A stretch of DNA of 64,000 nucleotides from Micropterix aruncella (taxonomy: Eukaryota > Arthropoda > Insecta > Lepidoptera > Micropterigidae): positions 27,082,072 to 27,146,071 of the forward strand of contig OX155971.1 in NCBI GenBank assembly GCA_944548615.1, read 5' to 3'. The position numbers were made by a program, and so were the translations under genes. A model generated the notes under the pieces. The model saw only the letters and a program-made list of their open reading frames with translations. It was not told the DNA's origin and did no database searches. Position 1 is the stretch's first letter; each line of letters opens with the position of its first letter. Shown here piece by piece: positions 1-13,231 of the stretch.

Positions 1-191
1 GTTTTCGTTCGACCGCTTATTCTTCGACTTACTTTGCAAATCCGACTACCACGAAAAAGTCTTTTCATTTTTCGGATTAATATATAGCCTATGACACTTA
101 CAAATAACGTGGCTTTCTATTGGTAAAAGATTTTTCAAAATCGGTTCAGTAGATCCAGAGATTACTTCCTACAACGTCACAAACTTTACCT
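1..191 (-). repeat. Helitron fragment, inverted partial copy
   Basis: Read on the minus strand, this stretch matches the first ~190 bases of the complete Helitron at 8087-8831 (same words around AAAGTTTGTGACGTTGTAGG and GAATAAGCGGTCGAACG). Similarity stops just before the terminal AATATTATAAAG block, so the terminal ~20 bases are missing or diverged, and the rest of the element lies outside the window. Non-coding. Confidence 0.75.
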
Positions 192-354
192 TGGTAAGTC
201 GCTCTGTATTTTCTATATTATTAAAACGGTTCAAATATTCACAATGTGTTTTTCTGATCTACATACATCCTCGAGGTACCAGGACAACATAAAATACAGA
301 CTCTGGTCATTGCCAAGGACTACTCGACCATCTACATCTGTATCTACTGTCACG

Positions 355-1204
355 CAGGCGCGGATCTACGTCTTGTTTTTGAGGGGGGGAGGGGTGGGGG
401 GCGGGCGGACATTAGGGGTGGGGTTTCTGTCTATAGATAGTTAAAATAAATTATAGTGTGAATTTAGGGCATCCAATATGCTGTTAGATAGGTAATTAAG
501 TAACTAAGGATTATAAAAAGGGAAAAGGTATAATGAATACACTCGTACGTTTTTATTTTACTTCTAAATGAATAATGAACAAATGATACATAATAGTGTA
601 TAACACAGAATTAAATTACAAATTGCGGTTTCCGGTGTTTTTTCTTTGCAAATCTTTTAATTATCTTTTCTTTGTCTACTGGAATATCAAAATGAATATG
701 CAGGAGTGCCAACCCTGTTAACCTATCGTCTACCATCGTGGATCGTAGCCAGGTTTTTAGTCGCCTCAGAGTTGAAAAACTTCTTTCAGCAGTCGCCACA
801 CTTACGGTCAAGGAGGCCATGATAAGGATGAGGCAATGTATGCCAGGGTAGATGAATTCGTTGGCCAGATCTAGAACATCTAGAATATTTTTTGGTTCCG
901 AATAAGCGGGATTATTTCTCTTTTACCTTCTAAAACTTTCTTTCCAGATCTTGTATTCTCCCAGAACTCCTGCCGCATGAACTCCTAGGAGACTCTTATG
1001 TCAGTGTAAAAGTATCAATGCAGTCGTTTAGTCATCAGTGTATAATAGACGTATAATTGTCAGTGTAGGTAGACGATAAAATCTGTAGATTGTAGGTAAT
1101 CGCCATTCAGGAATCTTGCCCGCTTTTTGTCATCAATTTTTTTTTCAATCCTTGTTGGGGGGGCGGTCGCCCCCTCCGCCCCTCCCCCCATATATCCGCG
1201 CCTG
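355..1204 (-). mobile_element. hAT element, internally deleted, TIRs plus 8-bp TSD
   Basis: The left end CAGGCGCGGATCTACG (355-370) and the reverse complement of the right end, CAGGCGCGGATATATG (1189-1204), match at 14 of 16 positions and look like hAT (Tip100-like) terminal inverted repeats. The flanking 8-mers are CTGTCACG (347-354) and CTGCCACG (1205-1212), one mismatch apart, as expected for the 8-bp duplications made by hAT transposases. Both ends continue into G-rich/C-rich subterminal stretches (~381-425 and ~1155-1190). At 850 bp it keeps only the last part of a transposase, so it is a deletion derivative that would need a transposase supplied in trans. Confidence 0.85.
611..928 (-). 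pseudogene. hAT transposase, C-terminal dimerisation domain remnant
   Basis: Minus-strand reading from about 928 down to the stop at 611 gives a continuous stretch of about 105 residues. The core LTVSVATAERSFSTLRRLKT is the diagnostic hAT C-terminal dimerisation block (family form: LPVSVASAERSFSxLkxIKt), followed by RSTMVDDRLTGLALLHIH. An ATG lies at 820, but the homologous frame runs upstream of it through NEFIYPGIHC, so the ATG is internal. The N-terminal BED finger and the catalytic DDE region are absent, so it cannot encode an active transposase. It sits inside the TIR-bounded hAT element 355-1204 in the matching orientation. Confidence 0.85.
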
Positions 1205-2040
1205 CTGCCACGAACAGATACGGGGAGGGGGGGGGGGAGAGGATAGACTCGCCAGCTTTATCAGGAGCGGTAAATTTCAACGTAACGTCCAGACGGCTGA
1301 GACAGCACTTAATATTCCACATTTGACAAGATTGATTACCACAATTCCATCATCCCATCTCTCGTGCCGGTTATACAAAACCTTAACCGATAATATTGTA
1401 TTTATTCAACCTGTGACCATAACAAATAAATCCATTATAGAGTCTGAATTACAAGACATAGATTGATAATTTAACGTATATTTTATTATTTTTCTAAAAA
1501 CTGCATTAAATATTATCAATTATTTTTTTAATTATTTTTTGATGAATTTATTTATTTGAGTTATTGTAAAATTGTGTTAATCTAAAAGTTTAATTTTTGG
1601 GATAATTTTTAATGATTTCTTTTAATTTTTTTTTAAATTTAATTCAATGGCCTATTGAATAGTTTTTATATTGAGATCTTTTTTGCGAATCTTCAGTTAA
1701 CCGAAGACGACGGGGCATCTGTGTCGCATAGCTTCAAAAATCATTTTATAAATTATCGAATACGAATAATTTATAAATTATATTTTTTCTATGTTTTTGA
1801 TACATCAGAAACTGAGCAATCAGCAAAAGAATTAAATTATTGTTTAAAAATATACCGTTTTTTTAATATCGAAAAAGACCAACGAAATATAGGGATTTTA
1901 AATGAATTAATAAAATATTTATGGCGACTTTTTCAATAAGTTTTTTTATCTTTTAGTGCGTTTTTTAGGACGTACGTATGATTTCTGAGTTAAATAATAA
2001 AATAATCAAATTTTGGAAAAAGTTGTAACTTTGCATCTTT
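1205..2040. other. AT-rich intergenic DNA, no recognised feature
   Basis: An open frame of 94 codons (1655-1939, plus strand) occurs here. It is AT-driven (F, I, N, Y, K rich), has no recognisable domain and no repeat partner in the window, so I treat it as chance. Nothing else can be supported. Confidence 0.4.
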
Positions 2041-2205
2041 ATGGACCATAGGGACACTTTTCTATTTATTTATTTATTTATTTAAGAATTAATTACTATA
2101 AAACATTGATTAGCTTACAAAAATAACAGGAACCGAATGGCAAAACCTTAATTTGTTTCTGTCACCCAACTGAGACTAGCCCGTTCTAGGGTGGACAGGA
2201 CTCCA
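2041..2205 (-). repeat. 3' end of a non-LTR retroelement (minus strand)
   Basis: A (TTTA)n run at 2061-2085 is the reverse complement of an A-rich LINE tail. It is followed by a block (CACCCAACTGAGACTAGCCC, GTTCTAGGGTGGACAG) that resembles 11160-11245 (GCCCAACTGGGATATACCC, GTTCCAGGGCA). The two are diverged copies of one 3' UTR. No coding part is recognisable. Confidence 0.45.
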
Positions 2206-2813
2206 ATATTATAATCAAGTTTGCTTGATTGCTTGGTTGCTTACAAATGTACAAGTTTTAGTAAAAAGCTAATAACACTAAATTGCCTTAAAAATAATAA
2301 TAAAAAAATATTAAAGATAATATAAATAAAATGCAATTCCATTATATAATCGGCAATAAATATAATATAAAATCAGATTAAATAATATAAATAAAGTTAT
2401 ATGTGAGAAAAAAAATGTTGTGTCCCATAAATTTTTTCAAAATCTATTGAACCAATTTTCACAAAATTTGACATATACGAGTATGTTATTTTCATCGCCC
2501 TTTTACAGTTTTATGTATTAAAATTTTCCATACTCTACATCAAGCTTATAGTCCTTAAAGGGTTAAACGGCACATAGAAAATACGTAATTAGCATGCAGA
2601 GTACGCATAGGATATTATACTCTTTATTGCCTAACATCCTATATGTAAGTCAATTGAAATTTTAGTAATATTTTTAATGTATATGCTAGAGTATTGTTTG
2701 TGTAACAATTATAATAAATAAAATATATAAATAAATATAATCGACCTGTTCGCGATTCTCTATTATGTCATACTCTTTTGCATTTGTATTCGTATTATAA
2801 CTTGAACTTTTTA
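2206..2813. other. AT-rich spacer
   Basis: No coding or structural feature recognised. The sequence is A/T rich with scattered ATAA-type words. Confidence 0.4.
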
Positions 2814-3499
2814 GAGCTGTCAACTTTAACAGGCGAACCCGTCACCTCAGGAAGTTTTAAGGATAATGTTCTTTCTGTCTCCCGTGAGGTGAGTGCAGAA
2901 CACGAAAACTATCCACTGTCTAGCTACGCCACATACCCGTCAGAGTCCAACGCCTTACGGCGAGGCACTGGGAAAGGTAAACAGCATGCAGCCTCGCACC
3001 CTGACTACCAGTTTGGAAGAATATCTCCGTCTGGAATTAACCTTCAGGATACCTTCTGCCTCCTGACTGGTTACAGGATCGAGGTCGCTTGTGCGGTCCT
3101 CTCCCTTATGAAGCGGTGATTCAGTGTCAACCGAATCTATCGCGGACCACGGCATCCGTTCCCGGCTTATTCACCTGGGATCCGGTAGCCGAATGGTAGT
3201 TTCAAGAGCAGTTGCCGCAAGGTTAACAACCACCTTCGCTCTATAGGAAACATTACTGTTCCCAGACTCCCCCGGCTGTTAGTCGGAGTGCACAATCGAT
3301 TGGCTTACGCCGCACGGAGAGCAAACCGCCCAGGAGCGCCCGAAGGTTGACTCCTAGGGGAGACCGGCCCGCAGGCCAGCGTCCTACCCCGGCTGTCACT
3401 TCTGCGAGGAGGCCGCCGGATGGGTGTTGACCCGTGAGTATGGCCGACCCTGAAAGAATGGGTCTTCGTGGCCAACTCCAACAGGGCCCATAAGCTCCC
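2814..3499 (+). repeat. R-repeat copy 1 (unclassified structured repeat), near full length
   Basis: First member of a family present at least ten times in the window. It begins GAGCTGTCAAC and ends GGGCCCATAAGCTCCC. It is GC-richer than its surroundings and dense in short inverted repeats. The 5' hairpin is clear: CACCTCA GGAAG (2843-2854) pairs with CTCCC G TGAGGTG (2879-2891). A frame of 113 codons (2778-3119) covers the 5' half but matches no known family. There is no transposase, poly(A) tail or convincing TSD on this copy. Confidence 0.8.
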
Positions 3500-4027
3500 T
3501 ATATCTATAACTATTTTCTTAAGCTTTGTTTGTTTGATAATAAGTCTATCAGAAAGTCAAAAGATCAACGATGCAAAAAATGATGCCTTCTCAGAGGCCA
3601 ATATGCCCTGTCGACCGAATGACATGAAATATTATTGCCGAATTTCGAATTCCTTGAGATAAGAGGGAAATTCTCCACTCAGCTGCAAACTTTGCGAACA
3701 CGAGAAAGATAAAAGCGGAATAATAAGCCTTATCGACTTGTGATGTACAAGAATGATGGCCTATTGTATTTAACGTCGCATGACAAAAAAACATCTGGAT
3801 AATCGGAGTAGCCAATTCGGAAAGGCGAGAGAGATTTACCAATAAGCAGATATTTGTTATATACTTTCCTAAATAATAATGCTAACTAAATATACTCGTG
3901 AAAGTATTGGAGCAATTGAGGCTAATATAATTTTTCACCGACAAAAAATAACGTTCTCTCATTTGCGAAAAATGGCTTTATCTCCAGCAGATCAACTCAA
4001 TATACCCTTTAAAATATTACATTACAT
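3500..4027. other. Intergenic DNA, no recognised feature
   Basis: Short open frames occur (for example 3468-3662 plus, starting inside the R-repeat). None has a recognisable domain. The words AAGAGGGAAATTCTCC recur at 39066-39081, suggesting an old shared repeat fragment. Confidence 0.35.
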
Positions 4028-4190
4028 TACAGTGTTAGGTAGTAAGTCTCCTTACTACTCTTTACTGAACATACACAGGTAGTCAAGAATTAAACTAATT
4101 AATTGTCAAGCTATAAATAATCAAAATATAAATAATCAAAATAGAAGCCTAATATTTGAAATAGTCAATAATTCGAAAAGATAAGTAGTA
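4028..4190 (+). repeat. Dispersed AT-rich repeat, copy 1 (second copy 14752-14886)
   Basis: Shares long words with 14752-14886: ACTACTCTTTACTGAACATA, AATAATCAAAATAGAAGCCT, TTTGAAATAGTCAATAATTC. It opens with a perfect 8-bp hairpin, GTAGTAAG-TCTC-CTTACTAC (from about 4034). Similar AATAATCAAA words occur around 13738-13815. This is a non-coding interspersed repeat of unknown class. Confidence 0.6.
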
Positions 4191-4878
4191 AAATTTTTCA
4201 TCGTAATATTCAAATTGTCAATAAAATGTAAAATAATCAAATTAAAGCTACGCCGCCCATTTAAAAACTAAAAGTACAAATATAAGAACAAATAAAATAA
4301 CCAGACAATAAGGCTCTACTTTTTCAAGTCATTTAAATGGGTACAATATTTAAGAAGTCATAGCCCTCAAATTCGGCCAGATCATAGAAAGAGTGGCCTA
4401 TCAGCATCTCCATGATGTTTTTTTTTATTTTACGTCCTCCAGCTGTTTCATAGTGGTAGGGATGTCTCATCAAATTGTCATTGAAATTGCGTAAATATTT
4501 TATACATAAAAGAAATTAAATTTCATGAAATTATCATCAACTGTGCGCATAGATTCAGCCCGTATATTGAAAGGCAGGTTGTTCCTTACTCGCGCGGCAT
4601 ATATCTACAGCAAATGAAAGGGCTAAGAAATATGTGTGATGCTGAGGTATACACAGAGTATTCATTGACAGAGTCGCTCGTCATTTTGATATCATATACT
4701 GAGGATCATTGATTATTTTCTGCAATAGGCTGTACGTTCGCATATCTTTAGCCAATTTAGTTTATTACGGAACTCCTACTCTTTCAGACCACACATATAT
4801 TGAATACAAACATTCTGGAGCCTTTCTTATTTGTCGAAGAGAGTTTGTAAGCATTGAAAAAACATACATATCTCCTCA
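4191..4878. other. Intergenic AT-rich DNA
   Basis: No recognised feature. The right boundary is the target site of the LINE-B copy that starts at 4891. Confidence 0.35.
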
Positions 4879-4890
4879 TAGTCTAGCAAC

Positions 4891-5654
4891 AACCACAGAA
4901 TCAGCATCCCCCTTGGACAATACGCCACGGTTTTCCAAGCCAAGGTATTTGCCATATTGGAATGCATAAAACTACAAAGTCGACTTAAGGTAAAAAACAG
5001 ACAAATCCTCATCTTCTCTGACAGTAGAGCAGCACTGGACGCTCTGGCTAAAGCGACCACAGAGTCTTCTGTGGTCTGGGACTGCATGCAGGAGATCAAC
5101 AAATTGGGAAAATCCAACAAAATCACCCTAATATGGATACCGGGTCACCAAAGAATACCCGGCAACGAAGAGGCCGACAGACTGGAAAAACTGGGCACAC
5201 TGGAATGCCCAGTGGAGCCAGTTGTAGAGGTCCCCTTCGCTACAGGTAAGAAAATCATCAGAGACTGCTTGGAGCAGGAACATCGGGCTTCCTGGAACAG
5301 AGCAAGGGATGTCGCCAGGCAAAAGCCATGATGGAGCAACCATTACAGAAGAAAACCAAGGCCCTACTTGACATGAGCAAGAAGAACCTCAGAACCACTA
5401 TTGGTCTCCTCACCGGACACACGATCCTTAGAGCTCATCTATTCAACCTTGGCTTGACCGAGAGCAAGGACTGCCGAATATGTGGCGAGAAACCTGAAGA
5501 CAGCATACACATTGTTGGTCGCTGTCCAGGGCTCGCCGCCAAAAGACACAGTTTACTGGGACGAGCCTTTCTCGAACCCAGCGATTTGCCCAACTTGGAG
5601 GTCAGTGATCTACTTGGACTGGTAAGAAGTACCGGGCTACTAGCTGACCACTGA
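4891..5654 (+). pseudogene. LINE-B ORF2 C-terminal relic (RNase H and zinc knuckle)
   Basis: The first frame shows RNase H motifs: FSDSRAALDALA, IWIPGHQ and GNEEADRL. A one-base deletion near 5300 (AACAGAGCAAGG against AAACAGAGTCAGG in the other copy) moves the reading to a second frame from about 5328. That frame carries MEQPLQKKTKALLD and the CRICGEKPEDSIHIVGRC knuckle (C-x2-C-x8-H-x4-C), ending at the TGA at 5652-5654. The upstream RT and endonuclease are absent because of 5' truncation. It is a dead copy, about 95% similar by eye to the 18.4-26.4 kb copy. Confidence 0.9.
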
Positions 5655-5735
5655 CCTAACCACATAGTGGGTAGTTACAAAAGACTTTACAGATCTAGGT
5701 GTCATCAAGGGCTGGAAACAAGCCCCCCACTCTAT

Positions 5736-5784
<49 letters not shown>
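4891..5784 (+). mobile_element. LINE-B copy 2, 5'-truncated, flanked by a 12-bp TSD
   Basis: The element is bounded by the direct repeat TAGTCTAGCAAC at 4879-4890 and 5785-5796, an exact 12-bp target-site duplication. It is the 3' 0.9 kb of the same LINE seen at 18371-26418: end of RNase H domain, C-terminal zinc knuckle, short 3' UTR and a (CTA)n tail. Heavy 5' truncation, a variable-length TSD and a simple-repeat tail are the signature of target-primed reverse transcription. Confidence 0.9.

Positions 5785-5786
<2 letters not shown>
5736..5786 (+). repeat. (CTA)n tail of LINE-B
   Basis: About 17 CTA units directly after the 3' UTR words AAACAAGCCCCCCACTC. The same arrangement ends the second LINE-B copy near 26400-26420, so the trinucleotide run is the element's own tail, not a pre-existing microsatellite. 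Confidence 0.85.
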
Positions 5787-5796
5787 GTCTAGCAAC

Positions 5797-6938
5797 GGCA
5801 AGAGCAAGGATTGTGCTAGAGTTTAACGAATGCTTAAGGGTAGGAACTTGTGTAGCCTCTTAAGGCTATGAAAATTGACATAAAGCTTCTTGCTGACCAA
5901 TTTGATCATGCCAAAAACGATTTTTGTAAAAATTGAGAGAAGGTTTTTACTGTATTTGCAAAAGGAATGATGATGTTGTTTGGATTGAGATATCGTTCTT
6001 CAAAAGAATTTCGAAGTTTCGTGCAAATCACGTTTATTTTATTTAAAAACCATATACCTAGTTTTTTAGACGGTACACAATACTTTGGATAGATTATTTT
6101 ACATAAAATGATTATTAAATCCGAAGAACAAATCTAGTGATTACGGAATCGATATAATGTAAGATTCTCACCACATGATTTATAATAATTGTGTTAGATA
6201 CTTAAAACTACAAAGTCAGCGTAATTTAGAAAATTTTTACGTTACAATCAATTGTTAAGAAATAGAAAATAATATTTTCCTACAAATACAGTAATGAGTG
6301 TTCTATAATCATCGCTTGCGACTTGTTAGGGTTCAATAATAGTCCACGTTTTGTTGCTTATTGTGAAATTCTATCGGAATGTGGTCGGTCCTTTGTCAAA
6401 GCAAACTCTCAAAGAAATAAACTCCTCTACTGCGGATATTCTGGCATTCATTTCGAAGATATTGGCGTTTCGCATGTCAGGAGGTGGTATTTACTCGGAT
6501 GCGGCGGTGTTATTTCGCTCGATCACCCTCCTCCGTCCCACTTGAGGTCACTTGTCGCGGGAGACAGTCTCTGAGCCCTGAAGGTTTATTTGTCCAGCAC
6601 TCAACCGCGCGCGACTTGTTATAACCGACGGACGCGACCGTCGCTCCCATCGAGGTTACGTGCCAATCGCCTCCTATTCCTTGATATATTATTATCTCAG
6701 CCAGTAATATACCGACCGACAGTGCCAATATTGCCATGTTGACATAGAATCACTCCCCTTCCTAACACATTGTTTCATAATATAGGTACCTATACACATA
6801 CTATTTGTATAACTTGGAAAGGTATATTAATCAATGGTATAATGGATCGAGAATTATTAATGTCTCCAATTCGTTTGAGGTAAAGTGATGTGTTAGTCAA
6901 GTCATATTAGGGGTTTCACCTCGGAATGAGAGATAATA
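5797..6938. other. Unassigned region, one short open frame of note
   Basis: Mostly AT-rich. A moderately GC-rich island at 6480-6670 holds a 75-codon minus-strand frame (6510-6737) starting MAILALSVGILLAEIIIYQG, a hydrophobic stretch that could act as a signal peptide or membrane segment. No domain is recognised, there is no supporting context, and chance is likely. Confidence 0.25.
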
Positions 6939-6985
6939 AAGCTTCCAAAGCTTAAAGCTTCCAAAGCTTAAAGCTTCCAAAGCTT
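6939..6985 (+). repeat. Three tandem 16-bp units
   Basis: AAGCTTCCAAAGCTTA is repeated three times (6939, 6955, 6971). The unit is itself nearly palindromic (AAGCTT ... AAGCTT). Confidence 0.9.
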
Positions 6986-8086
6986 TAGGTTTCAGCTAGG
7001 CAGCGGCTGAACAGTGAATTCTTTAGCACTAATTTTTGAATATTTTTTGATGTATTTTTAAACGATAGCTTTAATTGAAAGATCACATATGTTTCTACAA
7101 CGTTACTTAAACGTGAAAACCTTTAATTGGCTCTCTGTTATACTACTCCGTCTATTTGGTAATTTATAATTAGCTGTTGGTTTACCTAAAAATAAATCAA
7201 TGAATAAATAAATAAATAAATAAGCTGGAAACTCGTATAGACCTTCATTTTGACGTTTCAAAAATTTTCTCAAAAGTCTCATAAAATCTCGTGTCTGCGT
7301 CGTAAATTGTTTAAAATCAAAAGTCACTTTTTTGCAATTATCTAAGTGTCGTTGGCTTCAATGATGTTAAGAGGCCGTGTACGAAATCGATATGGGCCGT
7401 GATACCTCTATAATCAATGGTATAATATAACTAAAGGTAGGTAGGATTTTCGGAGCCAAAGCCACCCTTTGGAAGCGCTCGGCGGGGACTAGCTGACTTG
7501 AGGCGTGAATCGTATCATAGGCGAGTATCATAACGCGAAAATTAGACTGTTTAAAAGACTTTATTGCCAATTTTAATTATTGTTTAGAATTTTTTTGAGG
7601 AAATGGATTGATATTGAACTAAAGTTTATTTCTGTTGTTTTTATTTTATGAACGAGAGTTCTAAAAGGCCAAAATCAAAAGCATTTTTTCGCCTATTTTT
7701 TAAAAAAATTGACAAAGTTAAATATTTTTTTTATCAACAATTTCAGTTGAAAGTACTAAAAAGTGATTCACTTATTATATAGAGGACTTTCACAACAATA
7801 CATTGTAATTTTTTATACCTTTTAGATGTAAAAACGATTCGTAAATATGATATATTCTAAACCTCTTAAAGCAAAAATTCACAAACAGTCGCCGGTTTAA
7901 GGTCAATTAATCAAAATTCTATAATAATTTTCAAAAAAGTAGCTCACTCATTAGACAATAATATAAATGATCTTTTATGTTGTGCAATAAAATTTATAGA
8001 AATACAGTATTTTAACCTTAAATTCACGTCTGCAAAATTACGTAAATTCACGAAATGCGAAAAATTTCGTATACGGCCTCTTAACA
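6986..8086. other. AT-rich DNA, no recognised feature
   Basis: Contains an (AATA)n run near 7199-7222. No coding similarity seen on either strand. Confidence 0.35.
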
Positions 8087-8831
8087 TCTATACTAATATT
8101 ATAAAGAGGTAAAGTTTGTGACGTTGTAGGAAGTAATCTCTGGATCTACTAAACCGATTTTGAAAATTATTTTACTAATAGAAAGCCACGTTATTTGTGA
8201 GTGTTATAGGCTATATATTAATCCGAGAAATGAAAAGACTTTTTCGTGGTAGTCGGATTTGCAAAGTAAGTCGGAGAATAAGCGGTCGAACGAAAACGTT
8301 TCTAACTAACGCTGCCTTAACGATGAGAGATATATGATTAAGTTCTAGAGAAAAGTTATAGAGCTTGATAATGCCTACAAAAATGTCAGCGACAGCATAT
8401 GCCTAACTTTTATATTTAAGTCACAAAAAGTAGTATTTTATATAAAAAAAATTATTTAAATCGTTAGGTCATGTTTATTGGTCATATTATCAATAATTAT
8501 GAATTCATATCAAAATAAGTAAATTTATCGTCTCAAGTGTTTAAAACAATATACTTTTCCCTTTTACTGCATATAATTTCACTTTTACTGCATAAATGGT
8601 TAAAGAGATAAAACACTCGCAAATAAGACACTCACAAGAAGACACTCGCAAATAACGGTAATATAGTCAAATTGGCATGCAAATACATACATACATATGC
8701 AGTAAAAATATAACCTTTCTTTTGGCAGTCAGGAAATAAATCATAGCACTCAGTACTAACTAAACCACACTCATAATTTCATCACAAGTAAAACGTTTTA
8801 CCGCCCAACGAAGTGGGCACGGGTCAGCTAG
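8087..8831 (+). mobile_element. Non-autonomous Helitron, complete
   Basis: It starts with TC (8087-8088) and ends with CTAG (8828-8831), and sits between a host A (8086) and T (8832): the three structural hallmarks of Helitrons. A perfect hairpin, GCCCA-ACGAAG-TGGGC (8803-8818), lies 9 bases before the CTAG terminus. It has no TSD or TIRs, as expected for rolling-circle transposition. No Rep/helicase coding is present in the 745 bp, so it is a passenger element. A second, inverted fragment of the same family is at 1-191. Confidence 0.85.

Positions 8832-11256
<2,425 letters not shown>

Positions 11257-11300
<44 letters not shown>
11257..11300. repeat. (AT)n tract 3
   Basis: About 44 bp of AT dinucleotide, forming the left flank of the palindrome. 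Confidence 0.9.
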
Positions 11301-12143
<843 letters not shown>

Positions 12144-12700
12144 AAGATGATTATAAAGTAAATAATTATAAAAGCCACTTACATCGTGACGAAGGATTCC
12201 CTTGATCGGATTCGGGAATGCTTTAGGTGTTAACGAGAATGATGAATGCCTCTCACTTGCGGAAAGAGGAGTAGGTTTAAGTTGGGCCCATTTTTCAACT
12301 AGTAAACGCTCACCCTTCATCCAATTATCTCAAAAATTAAGCTACAATCCTTCTTTATACGTAAACTCACTCAATTTCCTATTATTTCAAGAGAAATAAC
12401 AAGGCAAGACGAGCTACTTGACAGATGGAAGAATTTAAAATTTCGAATTTCGTTTTTTTATTTTCTAAAGGTGCGATATAAAGAAGCTGCGATCAATATT
12501 CAGCTGAAAACTTAAAACTAAAAGCGTGACATGCCCTCATATCAATGAAAGGAAGCAGTGAGCTCTTTCCTATTAGTTGGAAAGATTACCTTTAACCTAA
12601 ATGGATTATTTACAATGAACGAAACATAAAATATGTAAAAATTCAATATTTTGAAATATTTGATAGTTTTGTGTATATATTCTTTTTAGAATTGATCAAT
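12144..12700 (+). repeat. Unit V1, first copy of a 557-bp direct repeat
   Basis: Begins AAGATGATTATAAAG beside (AT)n tract 4 and is repeated at an offset of exactly 557 from 12701. Open frames of ~63-65 codons appear in both copies only because the DNA is nearly identical. No protein family is recognised. Related to unit U at 10082 (blocks listed there). Confidence 0.9.
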
Positions 12701-13176
12701 AAGATGATTATAAAGTAAATAATTATAAAAGCCACTTACATCGTGACGAAGGATTCCCTTGATCGGATTCGGGAATGCTTTAGGTGTTAACGAGAATGAT
12801 GAATGCCTCTCACTTGCGGAAAGAGGAGTAGGTTTAAGTTGGGCCCATTTTTCAACTAGTAAACGCTCACCCTTCATCCAATTATCTAAAAAATTAAGCT
12901 ACAATCCTTCTTTATACGTAAACTCACTCAATTTCCTATTATTTCAAGAGAAATAACAAGGCAAGACGAGCTACTTGACAGATGGAAGAATTTAAAATTT
13001 CGAATTTCGTTTTTTTATTTTCTAAAGGTGCGATATAAAGAAGCTGCGATCAATATTCAGCTGAAAACTTAAAACTAAAAGCGTGACATGCCCTCATATC
13101 AATGAAAGGAAGCAGTCAGCTCTTTCCTATTAGTTGGAAAGATTACCTTTAAGCTAAATGGATTATTTACAATGAT
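12701..13176 (+). repeat. Unit V2, truncated second copy
   Basis: Nearly identical to V1, with about three differences by eye (AAAAAATTAAG against CAAAAATTAAG, CAGTCAGC against CAGTGAGC, TAAGCTAAA against TAACCTAAA). It ends at GGATTATTTACAATGA, where a short minisatellite begins. Low divergence means the duplication is recent or was homogenised. Confidence 0.9.
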
Positions 13177-13231
13177 ACAATTTACAATGATTATTTACAA
13201 TGATACAATTTACAATGATATTTACAATGAT
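13158..13231 (+). repeat. Minisatellite of TTTACAATGAT-type units
   Basis: TTTACAATGA recurs about six times with ATACAA, TTA or TA spacers, directly at the end of unit V2. Confidence 0.85.

Noticed and set aside
1107..1466. Frames of 71 and 116 codons around the C-rich run
   Set aside because: They cross the right TIR of the hAT element and consist mostly of poly-Pro/poly-Gly low complexity.
2814..3499. R-repeat as a tRNA-derived SINE (GGTTACAGGATCGAGGTCGC resembles a B box)
   Set aside because: No matching A box upstream at tRNA spacing, no tail, and the element is longer than usual SINEs.
2814..3499. R-repeat as a piggyBac or hAT MITE
   Set aside because: Clean insertions have 16-bp TSDs, not TTAA or 8 bp, and terminal inversion is limited to about TTGGG.
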